From an uncultured Lachnospiraceae bacterium (GTDB taxonomy: Bacteria > Bacillota > Clostridia > Lachnospirales > Lachnospiraceae): 59,245 nt of DNA. The notes under the pieces are model-generated. The model was given only the letters and a program-made list of their open reading frames with translations, did not search any database and was not told the origin of the DNA. Location: contig CANQEL010000014.1 of NCBI GenBank assembly GCA_947594855.1, positions 1 to 59,245 on the forward strand, in the 5' to 3' direction. The position numbers and the translations under genes are program-made. Every line of letters starts with the position of its first letter. The stretch's first letter is position 1. Below are positions 6,322 through 15,007 of this stretch, piece after piece.

Positions 6322-7595
6322 TGAACCCAACCGTTAAAAAAGCAGTCTGTACAATAATGTCGGCAGCTCTTGTGCTCACAGCATCAGGCGTTTCACACGC
6401 TGACGCGGCAAAGAAAGCAAAGCCTTCACCAAAAAAACTTAATCTTACAATAGGCGAAAAGAAAACCATTAAAATCAAAAACAAAAAATCAGGCGCAGCA
6501 TACCTTTTCAAATCTTCTGCCAAAAAGAAAGTATCGGTTAATAAAAAAGGTGTTGTAACTGCCAAAAAAGCAGGAAAGGCTGTGATTAAAATTACTGAAA
6601 AATATAAAAATAAAACAAAAAAAATCGGAAATGTAAACGTTACAATAAAGAAAAACACCAAAAACGATACATCTTCCACCGTCGCACCAAATCAGACGCC
6701 GGATATAACGCCTGCTTCAGATACCCATACCATGGATAAACCTGAAAATACGGCTGCTCCTGCAAAAGAGCCGATAGTATACCCGGACTCACACGATACG
6801 CCTGACGGATTTGATGTAAAGGCGGACGGAATCGAATACGGAGAGGTAGAAAAAATAACTTATTATTCTTCAGTTACCGGAAAAGACCGTAAGGCAAATA
6901 TAATTCTTCCTGCCAATTATTCAGCCGATAACAAATATCCGGTTTTATATCTCCTTCATGGTATAGGCGGAAACGAAAATGAATGGCTTGACGGCAATCC
7001 TGCCGCCATAGTAGGAAACCTTGCAGCTAAAGGCGAAGCAAAGGATATGATTATAGTAATTCCTAACATAAGGGCCGGAGCTGACGACTCATACCCTTCC
7101 GATAATGCATTTTCACTTGAACACTACGCCAAATTTGATAACTTCATAAATGACCTGCGCGAATGTCTGATGCCTTATATAGAAGAAAATTATTCTATCG
7201 CTGTAGGCCGTGAAAATACCGCTATCGGAGGCCTGTCAATGGGCGGAAGGGAATCGCTTTATATCGGTCTTAATATGCTTGATACTTTCGGATATATAGC
7301 GGCGTTCAGTCCGGGATACGGAGTATTTGAATATGATGCAAACGGCGTTCACGAAAACGGCCTGTTTACCGAAGAGACCTTTACAATTCCTGAAGAGTAC
7401 CGGAATAATACTTTCCTTATGATAGTAAACGGAATTGACGAAGGCGGAGAAAATGCGCTCGGCGGAACATGCAGCAGGGTACTTACCAAAAACGGTGTAA
7501 ACCACTGGTTCTACACAACTCCGGGAGCGCATGATTTTACAACATGGAAAAATGGATTATACAACTTTGCAAGATGCATATTTATGGGTTATTAA
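6318..7595 (+). CDS. Secreted esterase (CE1/esterase D-like) with N-terminal Big_2 module
   Basis: A 425-residue exported hydrolase. It has a signal peptide (1-30, ending HADA), then a lysine-rich bacterial Ig-like (Big_2) module at about 35-112, a threonine/proline-rich linker (115-165), and an alpha/beta-hydrolase of the esterase D / feruloyl-acetylxylan esterase type. The triad is visible: Ser307 in GLSMGG, Asp374 in NGIDEGG and His405 in GAHDF; HGIGG (about 214-218) supplies the oxyanion region. It would act outside the cell, probably deacylating plant or host polysaccharide. ATG 6318 has AAGGAGG 7 nt upstream and overlaps the DUF1836 stop. The Big_2 module is closely similar to the one at 8200-9513. 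Confidence 0.85.
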   Translation: MMNPTVKKAVCTIMSAALVLTASGVSHADAAKKAKPSPKKLNLTIGEKKTIKIKNKKSGAAYLFKSSAKKKVSVNKKGVVTAKKAGKAVIKITEKYKNKTKKIGNVNVTIKKNTKNDTSSTVAPNQTPDITPASDTHTMDKPENTAAPAKEPIVYPDSHDTPDGFDVKADGIEYGEVEKITYYSSVTGKDRKANIILPANYSADNKYPVLYLLHGIGGNENEWLDGNPAAIVGNLAAKGEAKDMIIVIPNIRAGADDSYPSDNAFSLEHYAKFDNFINDLRECLMPYIEENYSIAVGRENTAIGGLSMGGRESLYIGLNMLDTFGYIAAFSPGYGVFEYDANGVHENGLFTEETFTIPEEYRNNTFLMIVNGIDEGGENALGGTCSRVLTKNGVNHWFYTTPGAHDFTTWKNGLYNFARCIFMGY

Positions 7596-8168
7596 TTACC
7601 GGTAATCACAGTATTCCCAATGGTCATTTATAATACCAATGCCCTGAAGATAGGAATATATGATTGTCGCGCCTACGAATTTGAATCCACGTTTTTTCAG
7701 GTCTTTGCTTATCAGTTCGGAAAGCTCATCTTTGGCAGGCATATCTTTTATGTCTGCCAAATGATGGTCTATAACTTTACCTCCGGTAAAGCCCCATATG
7801 TATTTATCAAAACTGCCAAATTCTTTCTGAACTTTTAAGAATTCCTGCGCGTTTGTAATAGCTGCCCTGATTTTATTCCTGTTGCGGATAATACCTGTAT
7901 TCTGCATCAGTTCTTCAAATTTTGATTCATCATAAGCCGCTACTTTTTTCGGATCAAATCCGTCAAAGGCCTTTCTGAAATTGTCCTCTTTATTAAGAAT
8001 CAGGTTCCAGCTTACCCCTGCCTGCATCCCTTCAAGGATAAGCATTGCGTAAAGTTCCTGATCTCTATGCTCCGGTTTGCACCACCTGGTATCGTGATAA
8101 AGGATAAATTTTTCTGAAACATTATATCCTTTTGTGCTGAAACAAAAACTGCATCTCTTTTTTTCCAT
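7596..8168 (-). CDS. tag: DNA-3-methyladenine glycosylase I
   Basis: A 190-residue base-excision repair enzyme removing 3-methyladenine from alkylated DNA. It matches the Tag family over its full length: N-terminal cysteine cluster (C6, C9), the YHDTRW motif near residue 24, EGMQAGVSW in the helix-hairpin-helix region, and the C-terminal INDHWEYC providing the zinc-binding His and Cys. The length is normal. It converges with the upstream plus-strand esterase with no intergenic base: the two stop codons are adjacent. No operon partner is evident. The function is well supported by these motifs. Confidence 0.93.
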   Translation of the reverse strand: MEKKRCSFCFSTKGYNVSEKFILYHDTRWCKPEHRDQELYAMLILEGMQAGVSWNLILNKEDNFRKAFDGFDPKKVAAYDESKFEELMQNTGIIRNRNKIRAAITNAQEFLKVQKEFGSFDKYIWGFTGGKVIDHHLADIKDMPAKDELSELISKDLKKRGFKFVGATIIYSYLQGIGIINDHWEYCDYR

Positions 8169-8199
8169 AACCGGTCCTCTTTATTATCTCAATGATATT

Positions 8200-9513
8200 T
8201 TAATCTTCCGTAGTCCACATATGTATTGTAAGCTGCGGTGCCCAGCTTACCGTACCGTGAAGCGGCGCACTTTCTATCCATGCATAATCAGGACAGTCCG
8301 TAATAATAGTCGGCTCGGTAACCATTCCGTTATCGTCTATGCCGTTATTCTCTACATACACCTTACAAGGATTGCCATTTGCATCAGTTCCTTCAAGAAT
8401 ATATCTTGCCGAAAGCGTCTGAACCTGTCCCGTAAACTGAAGCCTTGCATCAACGCTGTCCTTTACAACCGTACCGTTAAAATTAGGTCCCTCGCCGCGG
8501 CCTCCGAAATGTATCATAGATGCATTTCCTGTATTTCCGTTTACTTCATCTGACGGCCCAATATCTATATAGAATGTAAATAATTCTTTCGTGTAAGATT
8601 TGGTTGTATCAGGTCTTACTACCTGAGGCGGCGGTACAGGCTCTGTATTAGACTCGTTCCATAATATATCTATAGTCTTTTCCCCGTTACCGTTATCAGT
8701 AACTCTTCCCTGTATATCTGCAGTTTCAATCCATGCAAGTTCTTTGCTGTCAGTTACAATAATCGGTTTGGAAACCAGATTTCCTGCTTCATCTTTTATT
8801 CCGTTATCTTCGATATACATACTGCAGCTGCTGCCTGATGCGTCAGTTCCTTTAAGAATATATCTTGCGCAATACTGCGTTTCTTTATCTTCCTTATATT
8901 CTTTGGTAACTACCGTACTTTCTTTTAATACCGTTCCGTTAAAATATTCTCCTTCGGCGCTTCCCGTAAAGTACTGCATATTTACATAACATGTATTTCC
9001 GTCTACGAAATATGAATCAGTATCATTAACCGTCACCGTCATTATTTTAGTCGTATACAAATCAGGCGTAGGCTCTGGTGTAGGCTCCGGTGTTTCCGAC
9101 GGCGTACTCGTCATGTCAGGCGCGCCTGACGATGTATTAACCGGCGTAGGCACAGGCGTTTCGGACGGTTTTATTTCCGGTGTTTTATCGGTATCATTTT
9201 TACATGTAACTTTTATTACTCCCACTTTTCTCGTCTTCTTACTGATTTTTTCACTTACGGTTATATTTGCTTTACCGGGTTTTTTGGCAGTAATTACGCC
9301 TTTTTTATTTACTGCAATCTTTTTTGCCAAAGAAGATTTGTATGTATATTTTGCCTTTTTATTTTTATTTTTAATTACAATCTTCTTTTTCTGCCCAACC
9401 TCTAATTTAACCTTTGAAAATGACAGTTTTGCTTTTTTTGCGCCGTCTGCCACAGACTGACTTCCAAAAGCAAGTACGCAGGCAAGCAGAATACATAGCA
9501 GCTTCTTTCCCAT
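8200..9513 (-). CDS. Secreted protein with Big_2 module and two DUF3237-like domains
   Basis: A 437-residue exported protein. A signal peptide (1-24) leads into a lysine-rich Big_2 Ig-like module (about 27-110), a Pro/Thr/Ser linker (112-152), and two similar domains of about 120 residues (about 153-285 and 305-435). Each repeat contains an ARYIL-GTDA-G-SC/NPC line followed by MYIEDNGI or VYVENNGI, and a G-x-YFNGT or G-PNFNGT motif. That pattern resembles DUF3237, a small beta-barrel family of unknown function. The N-terminal module is a near relative of that in the esterase at 6318-7595, so both may bind the same surface. No catalytic residues can be named. Confidence 0.7.
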   Translation of the reverse strand: MGKKLLCILLACVLAFGSQSVADGAKKAKLSFSKVKLEVGQKKKIVIKNKNKKAKYTYKSSLAKKIAVNKKGVITAKKPGKANITVSEKISKKTRKVGVIKVTCKNDTDKTPEIKPSETPVPTPVNTSSGAPDMTSTPSETPEPTPEPTPDLYTTKIMTVTVNDTDSYFVDGNTCYVNMQYFTGSAEGEYFNGTVLKESTVVTKEYKEDKETQYCARYILKGTDASGSSCSMYIEDNGIKDEAGNLVSKPIIVTDSKELAWIETADIQGRVTDNGNGEKTIDILWNESNTEPVPPPQVVRPDTTKSYTKELFTFYIDIGPSDEVNGNTGNASMIHFGGRGEGPNFNGTVVKDSVDARLQFTGQVQTLSARYILEGTDANGNPCKVYVENNGIDDNGMVTEPTIITDCPDYAWIESAPLHGTVSWAPQLTIHMWTTED

Positions 9514-9536
9514 AATCTGTTTTCCTCCCTTTATTT

Positions 9537-11303
9537 TTATATATTCAGCTGATAATACAGACCCTTAAGTTTCATAAGTTCTTCATGGGTTCCCTGTTCT
9601 TTAATTCCCTTATCAGCTATATATAATATTCTATCAGCATTTCGGATTGTTGACAACCTGTGCGCAACAATGAATGCCGTTTTATCTTTTATAAGCACGT
9701 CGAGCGCCTGTTTTATAAGCATCTCTGTTTCGGTATCAATCGCACTTGTAGCTTCATCAAGTATTATAACCGAAGGATTTTTTAGTATAATACGCGCAAA
9801 GCTTATAAGCTGTTTTTCACCTGCCGACAACGACGCAGCCCCCTTCTCAAGCATATGGTAATAACCGCCGTTAAGCCTCTCAATATATTTATCCGCGTAT
9901 ATCGTTCTGGCTGCTTCTATACATTCTTCGTCTGTAGCTTCTTCACGCCCGTATCTTATATTATCAATAATGCTTCCCTGGAAAATGAACGGGTCCTGCA
10001 TAAGTACCCCTACTTCTTTTCTTAACGAATCAAGCGTAACCTTCCTTACATCTTCCCCATCAATCATAACGCTTCCTGAATCTACATCATAGAATCTCGT
10101 AAGCATATTTATTATTGTGGTTTTTCCTCCGCCTGTAGGACCTACAAGCGCAACCGTCGTTCCCGGTTCTACATGCAGATTAAAGTTTTCAAGTATCGTA
10201 TTCCCCTTCTCATAAGAAAAAGTTACATCATTAAAATCAACTTTTCCCCTGACATTGCTGAGCTGGACACTCTTTTTACTGTCCTTTATATCAACAGGAT
10301 AATCTATGGTATCAAAGACGTGTTCAAGGTTTGAACTTACTGAAGCGAGCTGCTGTATAATAAACGCTATCTGTGTAAGAGGACCGCTGAAAAGTCCCAT
10401 ATAGCTTGTAAATGCAACTATAGTACCTGCATTTACATTTCCGATACCGTTAAGAATCATATACAATGAAACCCCGTACAGCGCCAATGTGCCAAGATTC
10501 CAGAATATTTCGACAATCGGCGTGTTAAGCTCATTCCTGTAACATATGCTTATCCATGTCTTTATATTATCCCTGTGAACGTCCATATATATTTTTTCAT
10601 TCTCTTCTGCACGGTTATAGTTTTTTACTATCTTTTCACCCATTATTGATTCAATTATAAATGCCGTTCTGTTGGATATCTTCGCGCGGTGTACCGCAAA
10701 CATCTTCCTGAGCGAGTACCTGAGACATATCACGCATATCATCATAGGCACAACCGCAAGATATACTATGCCTGTAAGCTGAGGACTTATTATAAGCATA
10801 AATATACTTACAACTACAAGCTTTACTATATATACAGCAAACATCAGCACATGGTTTGTAAAAAAGTTTGCAAGGTCGTTAATATAATCCGTAACCCTTA
10901 CTACAATTTTTCCGTTAGGCCTCGAATCAAAGAAACTGAACGAAAGCTGCTGTAATCTGTCAAATACATCTTCCCTTATCTCAGCTATAATCCTGTGTCC
11001 AGTCTTCCCCATAAGCCTCTGGTGGATAAAGTTAATGGCAATCTCAATTGCGGCAAGCGCGGCAAGTCCTAATACTACTATTGTAAGCTCCCGGTAATCC
11101 TCATTTACAACAACATTGTTAATAATCTCTTTTATTAACAATGGCGACACCAGGGAAGCTCCTGCCGATACAAACATTAATACGCCTACAAGCATAAATA
11201 CTTTTTTATAAGGCACCACATATCTAAGTGTCCTTGCAAGCTGTTTCATATCTATTTTCTTTTCTATTACTTCATCCTGAAAATATGTATTTACCTTTGC
11301 CAT
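9537..11303 (-). CDS. ABC exporter half-transporter, catalytic partner
   Basis: A 588-residue type IV (ABC-B/multidrug type) half-transporter with six transmembrane helices (about 30-330) and a C-terminal ATPase: Walker A GPTGGGKTT at 388-396, signature LSAGEKQ, Walker B VIILDEATS with the catalytic Glu. Its start codon follows the stop of the upstream exporter gene directly (TAA then ATG), so the two are co-translated and should form a heterodimer. The complete Walker B here, against an Asp in the partner, is the standard asymmetry of heterodimeric exporters. The substrate is unknown; drugs, lipids or peptides are all possible. Confidence 0.9.
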   Translation of the reverse strand: MAKVNTYFQDEVIEKKIDMKQLARTLRYVVPYKKVFMLVGVLMFVSAGASLVSPLLIKEIINNVVVNEDYRELTIVVLGLAALAAIEIAINFIHQRLMGKTGHRIIAEIREDVFDRLQQLSFSFFDSRPNGKIVVRVTDYINDLANFFTNHVLMFAVYIVKLVVVSIFMLIISPQLTGIVYLAVVPMMICVICLRYSLRKMFAVHRAKISNRTAFIIESIMGEKIVKNYNRAEENEKIYMDVHRDNIKTWISICYRNELNTPIVEIFWNLGTLALYGVSLYMILNGIGNVNAGTIVAFTSYMGLFSGPLTQIAFIIQQLASVSSNLEHVFDTIDYPVDIKDSKKSVQLSNVRGKVDFNDVTFSYEKGNTILENFNLHVEPGTTVALVGPTGGGKTTIINMLTRFYDVDSGSVMIDGEDVRKVTLDSLRKEVGVLMQDPFIFQGSIIDNIRYGREEATDEECIEAARTIYADKYIERLNGGYYHMLEKGAASLSAGEKQLISFARIILKNPSVIILDEATSAIDTETEMLIKQALDVLIKDKTAFIVAHRLSTIRNADRILYIADKGIKEQGTHEELMKLKGLYYQLNI

Positions 11304-13139
11304 TTACCTCACCCCTTCCCTTTTCATCTGTTCCGACAGACCGTCAAAATCCACTACTGATTTTCTTTCAGTCTCCTGGATATTATATACTTTTGCAAAA
11401 TGTCCGTTAAGCTTCATAAGCTCCTCAAAATTACCGCGTTCAATTATCATTCCATCCTGCATATATATTATTTCATCACAGTCTACAACTGAAGAAAGCC
11501 TATGCGCCGATATAATCATTGTTTTATCGGTATAGTTCTCTTTAATATCATTAATAAGCCTTCTTTCAGTATTTACATCAAGCGCGCTTGTTGAATCATC
11601 AAGTATGAGGACAGGCGCATTTTTAAGGAGCGCCCTTGCTATTGACACTCTCTGCTTCTGTCCGCCTGATATTCCGAATCCTCTCTCGCCTACTATTGTC
11701 TCATAACCTACCGGAAGTTCTTTAATGAAATTATGCGCCTGGGCGTGCTTTGCCGCCTGTACAATCTGCCTTCGCTCAATATCCGGCTCTGCATAGGCAA
11801 TATTAGAGTCAATTGTATTAGAGAATAGGAATACATCCTGGAATACATATGAAAAATTCTCTCTTAAACTGTCAAGAGAATATTCCCTGATATCCTTACC
11901 ATTTACCTGAATCACTCCGCCGGTAAGGTCGTGAATACGTACCAGGGATTCTAACAATACGCTTTTACCGCTTCCGGTACCTCCTACTATTCCAAGCCTG
12001 CGCCCGTATGGAATATCCAGATTAATATCTTTAAGCACAGTCTTTCCGTCTATTACAAGATAACCGTTTCTGATGCTTATATCCGGCTTATTTTTAATAT
12101 CTATTCCGCAAGGAGCGTCAGGCACTTTTGACGTGCAATTAAGGAAATCTATCATCTTATGTCCTGACACAATCTGCTGCTGCATAATAAACAGCGTATT
12201 ATTTATCTGGGTTATATGATCCATTATTTTAAGTACATAGCTTGAAGCAGTAACCAGAAATCCGACAAGTATATAACCTTTGATTACAAGCACCGCGCTT
12301 ATTGCGATGGAACCTATATAAGCTATCTGCTTAATTGTACTGAATACTACCTCGAATCCTGACGACAGATTAACCTGTTTTATGTACGCATCCTTTAATT
12401 TTTCATTTGACTTTCTGAATTTCTGCTTTTCAACTTCCTCATTCGTAAAGGAGCGTACCAGCCTTACCGCCTCAATATTTTCCTGTACCGTAAGACTCAT
12501 CTCACTGTTGCAGGCACGTATATTCTTGTAATTGGCTCTTGCCCTTTTCCTGAAGTTAAAAAGCGCAGCAGCAAAAAACGGCATAAGCACAAGAGGTATT
12601 ATAAGCAGCGTCACATTAATTGTTGCCAGCAGGTAAATACACGTTGCCAGCACAAATATACTATCCAGTATCCTTACCAGCATTGTACAGAACAATTCCT
12701 TGTACATAACCGTATCTGAATTCACCGTAGTAAGAAGTTCGCCTGTATTAAACTCAGAAAGCGTTTCACTGTCAAGTTCCATAACCTTTCTGAAAGTTGC
12801 CTTCCTCAGCTCTGTCTCAATCCTGATTCCAAGTTTCTGCGAATTGACATTTTTAAAATATACAAGTACAAGCCTTATTGCGAGCAGTATCATGAATAAA
12901 ACCGCAAGTGAAAAAAACAGGCGCATGCTGTGTATTTCACCATATCTGCCATCAAGCATAAATGAGAATACATTGTCCGTCTCACCATGGTTGTCAAGTA
13001 TTACATAGTCAATAAACATCTCTGATATAAGTGGCAGCATAAGGTCGCATATTATTGCAGTATAACTGCATAATTGTATAAGTATTGCCATATGGAGATG
13101 TTTTTTCCAGTATTTAAAGCCGAATTTTAATACTTCCAT
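11304..13139 (-). CDS. ABC exporter half-transporter, degenerate-site partner
   Basis: A 611-residue ABC-B half-transporter, first gene of the exporter pair. It has an N-terminal six-helix membrane domain and an ATPase with Walker A GGTGSGKS, signature ISGGQKQR and Walker B VLILDDSTSALD, where Asp replaces the catalytic Glu. Such a degenerate nucleotide site is typical of one partner in heterodimers like LmrCD or TM287/288. Transcription probably starts at the promoter at 13176-13203. It is followed without a gap by the second exporter gene. Substrate unknown. Confidence 0.9.
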   Translation of the reverse strand: MEVLKFGFKYWKKHLHMAILIQLCSYTAIICDLMLPLISEMFIDYVILDNHGETDNVFSFMLDGRYGEIHSMRLFFSLAVLFMILLAIRLVLVYFKNVNSQKLGIRIETELRKATFRKVMELDSETLSEFNTGELLTTVNSDTVMYKELFCTMLVRILDSIFVLATCIYLLATINVTLLIIPLVLMPFFAAALFNFRKRARANYKNIRACNSEMSLTVQENIEAVRLVRSFTNEEVEKQKFRKSNEKLKDAYIKQVNLSSGFEVVFSTIKQIAYIGSIAISAVLVIKGYILVGFLVTASSYVLKIMDHITQINNTLFIMQQQIVSGHKMIDFLNCTSKVPDAPCGIDIKNKPDISIRNGYLVIDGKTVLKDINLDIPYGRRLGIVGGTGSGKSVLLESLVRIHDLTGGVIQVNGKDIREYSLDSLRENFSYVFQDVFLFSNTIDSNIAYAEPDIERRQIVQAAKHAQAHNFIKELPVGYETIVGERGFGISGGQKQRVSIARALLKNAPVLILDDSTSALDVNTERRLINDIKENYTDKTMIISAHRLSSVVDCDEIIYMQDGMIIERGNFEELMKLNGHFAKVYNIQETERKSVVDFDGLSEQMKREGVR

Positions 13140-13175
13140 TATCTCATTTTCCTTTCATATCCTGCTGTCTGTCAT

Positions 13176-13203
13176 ATTTTACAATATCTGCATATAATGT
13201 CAA
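13176..13203 (-). promoter_or_regulatory. Sigma-A promoter of the first ABC exporter pair
   Basis: Read on the minus strand: -35 TTGACA (complement of 13198-13203), a 16-nt spacer and -10 TAAAAT (complement of 13176-13181), about 35 nt upstream of the exporter start. The -35 is perfect. Confidence 0.65.
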
Positions 13204-13299
13204 TACCTTATTATACAAACTTCATTTAACAGTTGTTAGCACGTGTATTATAAGCTGTTGATACAGTAGTAAGCCACCTGACATTTTTAAATAGCATAT

Positions 13300-13344
13300 A
13301 ATAAAAAGAGTATTCCAAAATCCCATCAGATATTAGAATACTCT
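13300..13344 (-). terminator. Factor-independent terminator after the membrane-protein gene
   Basis: On the minus strand, a perfect 9-bp stem (AGAGTATTC with GAATACTCT; 13336-13344 and 13307-13315) with a 20-nt loop is followed by TTTTTATTAT. It lies just past the end of the 195-residue membrane protein gene and separates it from the exporter promoter. Confidence 0.7.
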
Positions 13345-13412
13345 ATATGATATATAAAGAATACATTTAATTTGATTTAATATTTCGTTTTTAGCTTTTC
13401 CCTCATAAAACC

Positions 13413-14000
13413 TTATTGCGCTCCAAATATTGATATAAATATTTTACCTGCTGGCTGCCAAAATTCAGTTGAAAACATAAAATTCAACCATAAAGCAATT
13501 GCAGACACTACCATGCTTATAAATCCCTTTATTAAACACCTTGATACAATATTTTTTATACCATTTGCAATACAAACAGGAAGAACAATGGTTGCCATAA
13601 TCGTTATAACAATAAATATAAATACTAATAGTACCCACATTAACCCCGAAAGTATGGCAAATATTATCCATATTCCATCAAAACCGCTAAATAAATCCGT
13701 CATACCATAAATAATCAGATTATAAATAAGCCAAAATCCCAGAAACATAGTAGGCATATATATTATTTTTTCTATCACCGTTTTTCCCAATAATACTGAT
13801 ATAAATATACATATACCTGCCATAATTATAAGAATAACTCCCGTATAATTATTTGTCCAATTAATTATATTATTATAAACTTCTTTTCCCATTTCCACAG
13901 GCCTACAAAATATTGCTCCTAATACAAATGCAATTATTTCTATTAACAGCCATGGAATAGAAAAAAAGAATACTATATATACCCCTTCTTCTTCACGCAT
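13413..14000 (-). CDS. Multi-pass membrane protein, unknown function
   Basis: A 195-residue, very hydrophobic protein with about five predicted transmembrane stretches (roughly 8-30, 53-72, 76-98, 107-135 and 150-172) and few charged residues. No family motif was recognised. It follows a second small membrane protein (14042-14368) with a 41-nt gap, and the pair is divergent from an XRE regulator, suggesting a regulated two-gene unit. The DNA is more AT-rich than the surrounding chromosome, which may hint at separate acquisition. Export, immunity or stress functions are all possible; none is shown. Confidence 0.6.
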   Translation of the reverse strand: MREEEGVYIVFFFSIPWLLIEIIAFVLGAIFCRPVEMGKEVYNNIINWTNNYTGVILIIMAGICIFISVLLGKTVIEKIIYMPTMFLGFWLIYNLIIYGMTDLFSGFDGIWIIFAILSGLMWVLLVFIFIVITIMATIVLPVCIANGIKNIVSRCLIKGFISMVVSAIALWLNFMFSTEFWQPAGKIFISIFGAQ

Positions 14001-14041
14001 ATTTCTTTTCCTTCCCTTATGTAATTTTATAAATATATCAT

Positions 14042-14368
14042 CTAGAATTTTGAAATAATCATTTTAGCAATTTGATATGGTGCAACAATCGCCCCTACAA
14101 ATATAGATAAAAATCCTTTAATTGTCCAGTACCAAAACCAGTGGCCTAACGGCATTATTACAAATAAATCCGGTGTAATTCTGTTCAGCGCCTTCCAACC
14201 AAAATATGCCATTATTATAGCTATAACAACAAATACAGCTCCATTATTATTGAATACTGATATTAAAAAATATTCCATAGAAAATATCACAATATATAAT
14301 ACAACCGTTAAAACAATCCGTCCTGTAGTCGATTTTAAAAAAGCAACCACTTTATTTTTTTCTTCCAT
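14042..14368 (-). CDS. Small membrane protein, unknown function
   Basis: A 108-residue protein with three hydrophobic segments (roughly 15-37, 43-60 and 75-95 from the chosen start) and a lysine-rich cytoplasmic N-terminus. The start is ATG 14368, with GGAGG 8 nt upstream; an ATG five codons earlier has no site. It is probably co-transcribed with the next gene (195-residue membrane protein). The motif PLGHWFWYWTIKG is distinctive but not recognised. The divergent XRE gene at 14566 is a likely regulator. Confidence 0.6.
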   Translation of the reverse strand: MEEKNKVVAFLKSTTGRIVLTVVLYIVIFSMEYFLISVFNNNGAVFVVIAIIMAYFGWKALNRITPDLFVIMPLGHWFWYWTIKGFLSIFVGAIVAPYQIAKMIISKF

Positions 14369-14533
14369 CGTTATTACCTCCATTTTGCATTTTTCTTAAT
14401 TATTTTTGAATGTTTTTTCACCGGCTCCCTTCAAGTTATCAATTTATCAAATATTTTATCTACATATTGTTCATTTGTCAATACTATTTATGAACTTATC
14501 GTAGAAATACATCTGTTTTAATAATCTGTGTAT

Positions 14534-14557
14534 TATAATTTGGGTATGAAAAGGAGG
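14534..14557 (+). promoter_or_regulatory. -10 element and ribosome binding site deciding a TTG start
   Basis: TATAAT at 14534-14539 is a probable -10 (no good -35 seen). AAGGAGG at 14551-14557 lies 8 nt upstream of TTG 14566, which supports the unusual TTG start of the XRE regulator. Confidence 0.55.
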
Positions 14558-14565
14558 ATTGAAAT

Positions 14566-14922
14566 TTGAGTACCTTTGGAGCAAAAATTAGAAGTTTACG
14601 GGAAAATTTAGAATTATCACAACAAGAAGTGTCTGAAAAAATAGGTTGTAGCAGTAAAGTACTATCAAACTATGAACTTGATAAACGAGAGCCTGATTTT
14701 GAAACACTTATTAAATTATGTGATTTTTTTAATGTAACTGCTGATTATTTGTTAAACAGAACAGATAACCCAAAATATTTTAAAGAAATAGTTTTGAGTA
14801 CTCAATCTGAATCCCTATTATATTATTTTGATAAACTTCCTGAACAATATAAAAATGATGTTATTCGATATGCAAAATTAAATTTATTAGATTTTCAGGG
14901 AATAAATGATAAAGAAATTTAA
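14566..14922 (+). CDS. XRE family transcriptional regulator
   Basis: A 118-residue protein starting at TTG. An XRE/Cro-type helix-turn-helix occupies residues 6-60 (KIRSLRENLELSQQEVSEKIG, then SSKVLSNYELDKREPDFETL), and the C-terminal 50 residues are a helical dimerisation-like tail. It is divergent from the two small membrane-protein genes with a 197-nt shared control region and is likely to regulate them and itself. It ends in front of a strong bidirectional terminator. Codon usage is very AT-rich. Confidence 0.82.
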   Translation: MSTFGAKIRSLRENLELSQQEVSEKIGCSSKVLSNYELDKREPDFETLIKLCDFFNVTADYLLNRTDNPKYFKEIVLSTQSESLLYYFDKLPEQYKNDVIRYAKLNLLDFQGINDKEI

Positions 14923-14942
14923 ATACTACTATGTCTCTAAAT

Positions 14943-14994
14943 TAAAAAGAGGAGTTGCTGCAATTTTTATGATTAAGCAACACTCCTCTTTATT
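14943..14994. terminator. Bidirectional terminator
   Basis: A stem of about 11 bp (GAGGAGTTGCT at 14949-14959 with AGCAACACTCCTC at 14976-14988, a two-base bulge) has A-rich sequence on the left and T-rich sequence on the right. It can end both the XRE gene (plus) and the CotH gene (minus). Confidence 0.8.
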
Positions 14995-15007
14995 TGTACT
15001 ATTTATA

